A stretch of 7,332 bases of DNA from JAWPMV01 sp038527215 (GTDB taxonomy: Bacteria; Bacteroidota; Bacteroidia; J057), in the NCBI GenBank assembly GCA_038527215.1, contig JBCBGC010000204.1, forward strand, positions 1 to 7,332, read 5' to 3'. The notes below the pieces were generated by a model. The model was given only the letters and a program-made list of their open reading frames with translations, made no database searches and was not told the origin of the DNA. Shown here piece after piece: positions 1 to 5,855 of this stretch (positions within the stretch are counted from its first letter, which is position 1; the number at the start of each line of letters is the position of its first letter). A program made the translations under genes and the position numbers.

Positions 1-785
1 TTGGGGACTTGCAAGGGCACGTGAGGAATGGGAGAGGCATAATACAGAAAAAAAGGTTTCTCTTTGCTCCGGCGGATAAACTCCAGGGCCTCACGATGCA
101 TCAAATCCGGGGCATAATCCTGTTGATAAAAATCTGTGTACCCAGCCGCATCCTGCGGATCAAATCGCAGGGTATCAAACTTTTGGTGCGGAGGCACCAT
201 ATCATTTTTCAGCACCACCTTTTCTTCATTCCTCCACAAATGTTTGGGATACAGGGTGTGGGCCTGTCGCTGGCAGTTGTAGCCATAAAAGAAATCAAAG
301 CCTCTCCGGGTAGGAATCCCATCTGTCATGGGACCGCCCAGGCCCCATTTACCTACCATACCCGTGGTATAGCCTGCCGATTGCAATTGTTTAGCCAGCG
401 TAGGGATAGAATCCGGAATGGGTCTTTGGCCTTCCAGGTTTGGGTCTTCAAACATTTTTTCAAAATCCCAGACTGGCCCTCTGGCGGCCCATTCATCATT
501 GCCTCGAATGTAGGCATGGCCGGTATGTTGCCCCGTCAGGAGGACGCAGCGCGAAGGCGCACACACCGGAGAACCCGAATAGTGCTGGGTGAAGCGCATA
601 CCCGAGGCGGCCAGAGCATCCAGATGGGGCGTGCGTATATGCTTTTGTCCGTAACTCCCCAATTCACCATAGCCCAGGTCATCCGCCAGGATATAAATGA
701 TATTGGGCGGAGATACAGGCGCTTCCTTGCAGCCAACTAAGCCGATGAAAAGCAGCAACATCCAATATACATGGCGCTTTCTCAT
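1..785 (-). CDS. Lipoprotein S1-family sulfatase, N-terminal 261 residues (runs off left edge)
   Basis: This is a formylglycine-dependent sulfatase (alkaline phosphatase fold) that hydrolyses sulfate esters. The frame opens with ATG at 785-783 and stays open to base 1, so the C-terminal half is outside the window. Residues 1-19 form a lipoprotein signal (MRKRH, hydrophobic core, LVGC with Cys19), which suggests a periplasmic or surface-anchored enzyme. Seen in order: metal-binding ADD at 34-36, TPHLD at 52-56, the sulfatase signature CAPSR at 75-79 (Cys75 is the residue converted to formylglycine; Arg79 is the usual partner) followed by LLTG, a second signature GYTTGMVGKWGLG at 138-150, and SPIPHVPL at 251-258. 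Lys146 is kept, but the His expected two residues after it is Gly148. The start lies 9 bases after the symporter stop, so the two are probably co-transcribed. No Shine-Dalgarno sequence is visible, as is normal in Bacteroidota. Substrate is unknown; a sulfated glycan or aryl sulfate is likely. Confidence 0.93.
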   Translation of the reverse strand, partial: MRKRHVYWMLLLFIGLVGCKEAPVSPPNIIYILADDLGYGELGSYGQKHIRTPHLDALAASGMRFTQHYSGSPVCAPSRCVLLTGQHTGHAYIRGNDEWAARGPVWDFEKMFEDPNLEGQRPIPDSIPTLAKQLQSAGYTTGMVGKWGLGGPMTDGIPTRRGFDFFYGYNCQRQAHTLYPKHLWRNEEKVVLKNDMVPPHQKFDTLRFDPQDAAGYTDFYQQDYAPDLMHREALEFIRRSKEKPFFLYYASPIPHVPLQVP

Positions 786-794
786 GGCGATGGA

Positions 795-2564
795 TTAGGT
801 TTGATTGATTTTTCCCCAAGCGTAGAATAGGAAGCCTGTTCCTACGGCTGCGATGCCTCCTAATAAACCAGCCTCCGGCAGATTACCGTACAAGAAATTC
901 CCCACCGCAAACAAGGTAGCGTAGACCGTTACAGTACCGATGACAAAACAGAGAATCGACAAGGCCAATCCGCCTGGAGCTTGCTCAATGGCATCGCCTT
1001 TTTCCCGGGCAGCTTGTAGAAATCCATTCCAGCCGCTACCGGAAGGTCGGATAGAGGTATAAAATTTCTTAAGGGTTTCGTAATCGGTAGGACGGGTAAA
1101 AAAGGTGGCAGCAATCCAACCTGCGGTGGTGAGGCCTGCTCCCCAAATCAAGGTTTGCCAGTCTTCCAGCCCATGGTCCACATAGGTAAAGAATATGGCG
1201 ATCACCAAAGAAAGGATCATGGCGAAGATTTCGGTAACGGCATTGATGCGCCACCAGAACCACCGTAAGATATAGATCATCCCTGTTCCCGCTCCCAACA
1301 GCAAGAGTAAGTTGAAGGCCTGCGTAGCGTCTGTGAGGACCAAGCCTAATCCCAAGCCCAACATGGCTGAAACCAGCGTAAACAACTGTCCCATACGGAC
1401 CAGGGTTTTCTGATCAGCCTCAGGATTAATGAAGCGCTGGTAAAAGTCATTGACCAGATAAGAGGCCCCCAGGTTCAATTGGGTGGACATGGTGGACATA
1501 AAAGCGGCAATCAGCGAGGCCGCCACCAGCCCTAGCAGGCCGGAAGGAAGTTTTGTGAGCATAGCCGGATAGGCGACGTCATGTCCCAGTTTATCTTCAC
1601 TCAAGGCGGGGAATACTTCTTGAATATCGCTCAATTCCGGGAAGACTACGAGGGAAGCCAAGGCAATCAGAATCCATGGCCAGGGACGTAAAGCGTAATG
1701 GGCAGCATTGAACAGCAAGGTCGCCCCAATGGCGTTTTTTTCATCCTTGGCAGAAAACATCCGCTGGGCTATATAGCCGCCGCCGCCAGGCTCTGCTCCA
1801 GGATAGTAGGAAGCCCACCATTGTACAGCTAAGGGAACCAGCAAGACCGGAATCCAGATAGCCGGATCATCCAGGTTGGGCAGGATGGAGATTTTATCAG
1901 CGACATTCTCGTGGGTCAGCAGTGCATCCAGACTGCCTACTTCGGGCAGGTTTAGGATATAGATACAGGCCCAGATGGAACCGATCATGGCCAGGATGAA
2001 CTGGACAAAATCGGTAATAATCACCGCTTTTAAGCCGCCAAACGTACTATAGGCCAGGGTAATAGAACCGGCAATTAACAAGGTTTTCCAACCTTCCCAA
2101 CCCAGCACGATTTCTCCGAACTTAATGGCCGCCAAAGAAACAGCCCCCATGACCAACACATTGAAAACCAACCCCAGATAGAGGGCCCGAAAACCGCGCA
2201 GAAAAGCCGCTGGCTTTCCAGAGTACCGCAGTTCATAAAATTCGATATCCGTGAGAACCTGCGACCTTCGCCATAGTTTCGCATAAACGAAGACTGTCAG
2301 CATGCCCGTCAGGAGGAAAGCCCACCAGCCCCAGTTACCAGCCACCCCTTTTTGTCGGACCAGATCAGTTACCAGGTTGGGCGTATCCGCGGAAAAGGTC
2401 GTGGCCACCATGGAAACCCCGAGGAGCCACCAGCTCATGTTTCGACCCGAAAGAAAATAGTCGGCAACACTGGAGCGTGATTGCCGGCTTACCCATAGCC
2501 CGACCGCCAGGACAAACAAAAAGTATATGCCTATGATCGACCAGTCGAGGTTTGAAAGCGTCAT
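795..2564 (-). CDS. Sodium:solute symporter (SSF/SLC5 family)
   Basis: A 589-residue inner-membrane carrier of the LeuT fold that couples sodium influx to uptake of a small solute (sugar, amino acid or similar). The protein is very hydrophobic, with about 13-14 likely membrane segments, for example near residues 8-26, 41-58, 78-96, 124-150, 160-180, 183-204, 235-250, 283-308, 340-366, 391-410, 414-434, 442-460, 468-488 and 531-585. Family landmarks are DYFLSGRNMSWW (35-46), the segment around YSTFGGLKAVIITDFVQF (172-189), and AAFMSTMSTQLN at 353-364. By alignment from memory to vSGLT, Ala354, Ser357 and Thr358 sit where Ala361, Ser364 and Ser365 bind sodium; the last is a conservative change. 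A Gly-rich stretch, PGAEPGGGGY, lies at 255-264. The length is usual for bacterial SSF members. The downstream sulfatase suggests that the cargo is a desulfated sugar or aglycone, but the substrate cannot be read from the sequence. The ATG at 2564 is preceded by an AT-rich leader. Confidence 0.95.
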   Translation of the reverse strand: MTLSNLDWSIIGIYFLFVLAVGLWVSRQSRSSVADYFLSGRNMSWWLLGVSMVATTFSADTPNLVTDLVRQKGVAGNWGWWAFLLTGMLTVFVYAKLWRRSQVLTDIEFYELRYSGKPAAFLRGFRALYLGLVFNVLVMGAVSLAAIKFGEIVLGWEGWKTLLIAGSITLAYSTFGGLKAVIITDFVQFILAMIGSIWACIYILNLPEVGSLDALLTHENVADKISILPNLDDPAIWIPVLLVPLAVQWWASYYPGAEPGGGGYIAQRMFSAKDEKNAIGATLLFNAAHYALRPWPWILIALASLVVFPELSDIQEVFPALSEDKLGHDVAYPAMLTKLPSGLLGLVAASLIAAFMSTMSTQLNLGASYLVNDFYQRFINPEADQKTLVRMGQLFTLVSAMLGLGLGLVLTDATQAFNLLLLLGAGTGMIYILRWFWWRINAVTEIFAMILSLVIAIFFTYVDHGLEDWQTLIWGAGLTTAGWIAATFFTRPTDYETLKKFYTSIRPSGSGWNGFLQAAREKGDAIEQAPGGLALSILCFVIGTVTVYATLFAVGNFLYGNLPEAGLLGGIAAVGTGFLFYAWGKINQT

Positions 2565-2649
2565 GTCTAGGAAATTTTGGAGTAGAGTAGTTGTCGTTTC
2601 TCCCTACAAACAAAGAAAAGTTCTACAGAATAAAAATCTGGCCATCGGG

Positions 2650-2672
2650 CTTTGACGAATAATTCGCCAAAG
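2650..2672. promoter_or_regulatory. 23-base inverted repeat, candidate operator
   Basis: The left arm CTTTGaCGAAT (2650-2660) and right arm ATTCGcCAAAG (2662-2672) are reverse complements at ten of eleven positions around a central A at 2661; only A2655 and C2667 fail to pair. The length and symmetry suit a dimeric regulator. It lies about 85 bases upstream of the symporter ATG and 43 bases upstream of the plus-strand ATG, so one site could serve both directions. No run of T follows on either strand and neither gene ends here, which argues against a terminator. The binding protein is unknown and no regulator gene is in the window. Confidence 0.5.
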
Positions 2673-2686
2673 ATTGCCTAATTTTC
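2651..2686 (+). promoter_or_regulatory. Weak Bacteroidota-type promoter candidate for the FrnE-tesB-sulfatase genes
   Basis: TTTG at 2651-2654 matches the -33 element, and TAATTTTC at 2679-2686 matches the -7 element TAnnTTTG except at its last base. The spacing of 24 bases is slightly long. The -33 element would lie inside the inverted repeat, so a bound regulator would block it. The ATG follows about 30 bases after the -7 element. This is a pattern match only. Confidence 0.25.
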
Positions 2687-2715
2687 TCCTGTCAATATTC
2701 TCAGCGCTGGCTTAC

Positions 2716-3336
2716 ATGAACACACTCCACATTGAATTTATCGGCGATTTTATCTGTCCCTGGTGCTATATCGGGCACCAGCGACTCTTGGGCATAAAAG
2801 AGGATTTGGCGGGAAAGATCCATCTGGAGATCGACCCTCAGCCTTATTTTTTATACCCCGATATCCCCGCTGAGGGGCGAGATAAATCCAGCTTCCGAAG
2901 CCGTCCTGGCATGGGTAGACTGCTGAAAGAAGAAGCCACCTTAGAGGGACTAAGCCTGAATTACAAAAAAATCGAACGCATCCCCAATAGCACAGAAGCC
3001 CATCGGCTGGTACAAATGGTCCCTGATCTCCCGTTAAAACACCGCCTGGCCACGAGCATCTATGAGGCATATTTCGAGCAGGGCGCGCCCATTTCGGAGC
3101 AGGAGTGCCTCGAAGAGCTAGCCAGCAAAACGGGGATTCCGACCCTGGCCAGAGGAAGGTTTCTGGACCCTGAGCAAGGGAGGTTGGATGTGCAAGCATT
3201 AAGAGAAGCCTATCTGGACCAGATGGTTACCGCGGTTCCCAGTTTACGGTTGGGCGGCCGCTTCATGATTCATGGCCTACAATCCCGGGAGACCTGGACC
3301 CAAAGCATCCGCCAAGCAGTACAGCGGCTCTCCTAA
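2716..3336 (+). CDS. FrnE-like DsbA-family thiol oxidoreductase (cytoplasmic)
   Basis: A 206-residue thioredoxin-fold protein of the DsbA/FrnE group (related to 2-hydroxychromene-2-carboxylate isomerases), whose members catalyse thiol-disulfide exchange or isomerisation. Residues 5-12 form the first strand, then CPWC at 14-17 gives the redox-active cysteines in the typical setting DFICPWCYIG. The inserted helical domain carries the family motif NSTEAHRL (91-98). TAVPSLRLGGRF at 172-183 holds the conserved cis-proline, Pro175, and IHGLQS follows at 185-190. There is no signal peptide, so it should act in the cytoplasm. I chose ATG 2716 because the family motif begins a few residues after it. 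The frame is open upstream to a TTG at 2674, but that would add 14 unlike residues and would start right at the edge of the inverted repeat. It is slightly shorter than many FrnE proteins (about 210-240). It is the first of three genes read the same way. Partner proteins are unknown. Confidence 0.88.
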   Translation: MNTLHIEFIGDFICPWCYIGHQRLLGIKEDLAGKIHLEIDPQPYFLYPDIPAEGRDKSSFRSRPGMGRLLKEEATLEGLSLNYKKIERIPNSTEAHRLVQMVPDLPLKHRLATSIYEAYFEQGAPISEQECLEELASKTGIPTLARGRFLDPEQGRLDVQALREAYLDQMVTAVPSLRLGGRFMIHGLQSRETWTQSIRQAVQRLS

Positions 3337-3347
3337 TTCTACAGCAG

Positions 3348-3371
3348 GTAGGTTAGGAAGTAGGTTGGGTG
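3348..3371 (+). repeat. Two imperfect 12-base direct repeats between FrnE-like gene and tesB
   Basis: GTAGGTTAGGAA (3348-3359) is followed directly by GTAGGTTGGGTG (3360-3371), with nine of twelve bases shared. They lie in the 75-base gap before tesB. A weak promoter-like pair, TTAG at 3353 and TAATTTCG at 3377-3384, overlaps them, with one mismatch in each element and 20 bases between. They may be a local duplication or part of a secondary promoter. Confidence 0.25.
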
Positions 3372-3411
3372 AACGCTAATTTCGAACCCGCAAACTCATA
3401 GATGATTCTCA

Positions 3412-4281
3412 ATGAAAACGGTAAAGGAACTGGTTGAGCTCCTCACCCTGGAAAAAATAGAGGAAGCGGTTTTTCGGGGACAAAATTACCAGACACCCTG
3501 GAAACGGGTATTTGGCGGACAGGTTCTGGGACAAGCCTTACATGCTGCTTATCAAACGGTACCAGAAGATCGGATTGCCCATTCCATGCACGGGTATTTT
3601 ATCCTGGCGGGAGATACGGCCGAACCGGTGACGTATGAAGTGGATACGATCCGGGATGGCCGCAGCTTTACTACCCGACGTGTAGTCGCCCTTCAACATG
3701 GTCGGGCCATTTTCAATATGGCCGCATCTTTTCAAAAAAAACAAGCGGGTCTGGATCATCAGGTGACCATTCCCAACGTTTTGCCACCAGAATCTTTGCT
3801 ATCTGACATTGAGCAACTGGCAGAGTGGAAGGAAAAAGCGCCGCAACTATACAAACGCGCCACGCTGATCCACCCCAACGCCATCGAGTTTCGACCGGTT
3901 GAAAAGTGGGGACTGATCAAACCCAAAGCCAGTCGCCCTTTTAGTCATGTATGGATCAGGGCACGAGAAAAGGTTAGCCTGGACCTCCCCATGCAACAAC
4001 AGATGCTGGCCTATGCCTCCGACTATGGTCTGCTGCGCACCGCTACCCTGCCCCACCGGGACAAAATCGATCCTATGCGCACCTTTTATGCCAGCCTGGA
4101 TCATGCTATCTGGTTTCACCGGGATTTCGCGATTGATGAGTGGTTGCTATATGCTACCGATAGCCCCAGCGCCTCCAATTCCCGGGGCTTTACCAGAGGA
4201 AATATTTTCAACAAAGCCGGGCAATTAGTCGCCTCTGTGGCCCAGGAAGGCCTGATCCGACAGTTGGATAAAAAGCCGTAA
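3412..4281 (+). CDS. tesB: Acyl-CoA thioesterase II (TesB)
   Basis: A 289-residue double-hotdog thioesterase that hydrolyses acyl-CoA to free fatty acid and CoA in the cytoplasm. It follows E. coli TesB closely along its whole length: LLTLEKIEEAVFRGQ (10-24), VFGGQVLGQAL (33-43), the first hotdog with RDGRSFTTRRV (81-91), and the second with SLDHAIWFHR (228-237) and SASNSRGFTRG (253-263). The catalytic trio of E. coli TesB (Asp204, Thr228, Gln278) falls at the same numbers here: Asp204 in YASDYG, Ser228 in ASLDH and Gln278 in VAQEG. Thr to Ser at 228 keeps the hydroxyl and is common in relatives. The length matches the family. The ATG at 3412 gives a start that aligns with E. coli; no Shine-Dalgarno sequence is visible. 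It lies 75 bases after the FrnE-like gene and 26 before a sulfatase gene, so it is probably part of one transcript. The physiological role of TesB is still loosely defined: it is thought to relieve acyl-CoA build-up. Confidence 0.96.
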   Translation: MKTVKELVELLTLEKIEEAVFRGQNYQTPWKRVFGGQVLGQALHAAYQTVPEDRIAHSMHGYFILAGDTAEPVTYEVDTIRDGRSFTTRRVVALQHGRAIFNMAASFQKKQAGLDHQVTIPNVLPPESLLSDIEQLAEWKEKAPQLYKRATLIHPNAIEFRPVEKWGLIKPKASRPFSHVWIRAREKVSLDLPMQQQMLAYASDYGLLRTATLPHRDKIDPMRTFYASLDHAIWFHRDFAIDEWLLYATDSPSASNSRGFTRGNIFNKAGQLVASVAQEGLIRQLDKKP

Positions 4282-4282
4282 A

Positions 4283-4304
4283 TTCAGCAAACCCAACTGC
4301 TGGA
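4283..4304 (+). promoter_or_regulatory. Small hairpin between tesB and the second sulfatase
   Basis: TTCAGCA (4283-4289) can pair with TGCTGGA (4298-4304), seven pairs including one G-T wobble, around an 8-base loop AACCCAAC. The stem ends three bases before the sulfatase ATG and almost fills the 26-base gap. Only TTTA follows it, too little for a standard terminator. It could lower translation of the sulfatase relative to tesB or protect an mRNA end. This is based on complementarity alone. Confidence 0.3.
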
Positions 4305-4307
4305 TTT

Positions 4308-5855
4308 ATGCTTGCCCTACCCAGAACCTTTGCCATAACGCCGATCCTTTGTTTGTTGCTGGCCGGTTGTTTGTCCCAGGATCAAGCCAGCCCTGGCATT
4401 TTTCGGGCAACCCCCAACATCCTTTTTATCCTCGCAGACGATCAAAGCCTGGAAGCCCTCCATGCGCTCAGTGGTACAGAAGTCCATACCCCTCACCTGG
4501 ATGAATTGGTGGCCCAGGGTGTCACCTTTACCCATGCCTACAATATGGGCGGCTGGAATGGCGCTATTTGCACGGCTTCCCGCTCCATGCTGAATAGTGG
4601 TCGCTCCCTTTGGCAGGTCAATCAATTTCGGAAATACTGGCAGCAAGGCGACTCCCTGGACCGAACCTGGAGTCGAATCATGGAGGCCCATGGTTACCAA
4701 ACCTATTTTACCGGTAAGTGGCACGTAGATGCGCCAGCGGAAAAGATTTTTCAGGTAGCTCGTCATATTCGTCCGGGCATGCCGCCGGATGCATGGGCCC
4801 GGGAAAACACTTCTCGGAAAATTGATTCGGTCAGAAAGGCTGGAGGAGACCCAGCTTCCGTCATGCCTGTAGGCTATTTCCGTCCCACACATGCTCAAGA
4901 TCAAAGTTGGTCGCCCACTGACACGTCCAAGGGAGGTTTTTGGAGTGGAGGAACCCATTGGAGCGAAGTGGTGCGCCAGGACGCCACAGATTACCTAAGC
5001 CTGAGCCAGGAACAAGCCAAGCCTTTTTTCATGTACGTAGCCTTTAATGCTCCACATGATCCCCGGCAGGCCCCCCAGGCTTACCAAGACTTGTATCCGC
5101 TGGACAGCATGCGCCTACCGCCAAATTTTTCCCGGGGCTACTCCCTCCGCAATGAGATCGGCTGCGACTTAGGCTTACGAGATGAAGCCCTGGCGCCCTT
5201 TCCTCGTACGCCCCTCGCCATCAAAACCCACCGGAAGGAATATTTTGCGCTGGTCTCTCATATGGATGACCAGATCGGCATTATCCTGGATAGCCTGGAC
5301 CAGTTGGGTCTCAGAGATAACACTTATATCATCTTCACCGCAGACCATGGCCTGGCTATGGGGCAGCATGGTTTTTTGGGCAAGCAAAACATGTATGACC
5401 ATAGCATCCGTGTGCCCTTTGTGATAGCCGGGCCAGGTTTAAAGGCGGGTAAAAAGGTAGAGGCAGACATTTACCTCCAGGATGCCATGCCTACTGCCCT
5501 GGAATTAGCAGGCATTCCCAAACCGCATTACGTGGAATTCCATAGCCTACTTGGATTGGCTAAGGGTACCGAAGACCAATCTAGTTATTCTGCTATTTAC
5601 GGCGCCTATATCCATCAGCAAAGGATGATTCGGATGAAAGGACAAAAGTTGATCCTTTACCCCAACGCTAAAAGAATACGCTGGAGGAAGCCGGGAGATG
5701 ATCCTTATGAAATGTATGACTTCCTCAGTACGCCCACGAATCAGTACCAGGAAATTGCGGACCTGCTAACCGCTTTGCAGCATCAGCAACAACTATGGGA
5801 TGATCCTCTGGACCTTTCCTTCTTTTACCAACAATTTGGATTAACGCCGCTCTAG
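4308..5855 (+). CDS. Lipoprotein S1-family sulfatase with CTASR active-site motif
   Basis: A 515-residue sulfatase, complete. A lipoprotein signal occupies residues 1-21 (hydrophobic LCLLLAGC, Cys21), which predicts a lipid-anchored periplasmic or surface enzyme. Domain landmarks: ILADDQ at 40-45 (Asp44 and Asp45 bind metal), TPHLDELVAQGVTF at 61-74, the modification site CTASR at 88-92 (Cys88 is the expected formylglycine), GKWH at 136-139 (Lys137, His139), APHDPRQAP at 248-256, TADHG at 344-348 (Asp346 and His347 bind metal), and GKQNMYDHSIRVPF at 358-371 with Lys359. All catalytic and metal positions I can place are present. The odd point is Ala in place of the usual Pro in CxPxR; the broader consensus C/S-x-P/A-x-R allows it, and I recall close relatives with the same residue. 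It differs clearly from the sulfatase at the left edge, so it is another S1 subgroup. It follows tesB by 26 bases. Its stop overlaps the stop of the converging dehydrogenase gene. Substrate unknown. Confidence 0.95.
   Translation: MLALPRTFAITPILCLLLAGCLSQDQASPGIFRATPNILFILADDQSLEALHALSGTEVHTPHLDELVAQGVTFTHAYNMGGWNGAICTASRSMLNSGRSLWQVNQFRKYWQQGDSLDRTWSRIMEAHGYQTYFTGKWHVDAPAEKIFQVARHIRPGMPPDAWARENTSRKIDSVRKAGGDPASVMPVGYFRPTHAQDQSWSPTDTSKGGFWSGGTHWSEVVRQDATDYLSLSQEQAKPFFMYVAFNAPHDPRQAPQAYQDLYPLDSMRLPPNFSRGYSLRNEIGCDLGLRDEALAPFPRTPLAIKTHRKEYFALVSHMDDQIGIILDSLDQLGLRDNTYIIFTADHGLAMGQHGFLGKQNMYDHSIRVPFVIAGPGLKAGKKVEADIYLQDAMPTALELAGIPKPHYVEFHSLLGLAKGTEDQSSYSAIYGAYIHQQRMIRMKGQKLILYPNAKRIRWRKPGDDPYEMYDFLSTPTNQYQEIADLLTALQHQQQLWDDPLDLSFFYQQFGLTPL

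Larger units (their letters stand above)
2565..2715. other. Divergent intergenic region between symporter and FrnE-like gene
   Basis: This 151-base stretch separates two divergently read genes and must hold promoters for both. It contains the 23-base inverted repeat at 2650-2672, a promoter-like pair on the plus strand, an 8-base palindrome CAGCGCTG at 2702-2709 just before the plus-strand ATG, and an AT-rich leader ahead of the symporter. I found no convincing Bacteroidota-type promoter for the minus strand; the best match to TAnnTTTG is TTTCTTTG (2618-2611), without a well-spaced upstream TTTG. Confidence 0.6.

Noticed and set aside
9..740. Plus-strand open frame of 243 codons at the left edge
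   Set aside because: It lies opposite the sulfatase, whose motifs are unmistakable. Its translation is basic, has no domain I recognise, and reads as antisense of a coding gene.
2702..2709. Eight-base palindrome CAGCGCTG before the FrnE-like ATG
   Set aside because: Short enough to occur by chance and lacking extended symmetry; noted only within the intergenic description.
2674..2715. N-terminal extension of the FrnE-like protein from TTG at 2674
   Set aside because: The extra 14 residues precede the usual family start, the codon is rare as a start, and it would begin beside the inverted repeat. ATG 2716 fits better.
2750..3199. Minus-strand open frame of 149 codons inside the FrnE-like gene
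   Set aside because: It covers the CPWC-containing gene from the other strand; the composition is unlike a protein and no family is recognisable.
3402..3437. Eleven-codon frame starting at ATG 3402 and overlapping the tesB start
   Set aside because: Out of frame with tesB and too short to support as a gene. It could affect initiation, but nothing in the sequence favours that over chance.
4317..4958. Minus-strand open frame of 213 codons inside the second sulfatase gene
   Set aside because: It is antisense to the conserved N-terminal half of the sulfatase and has no recognisable motif or signal.
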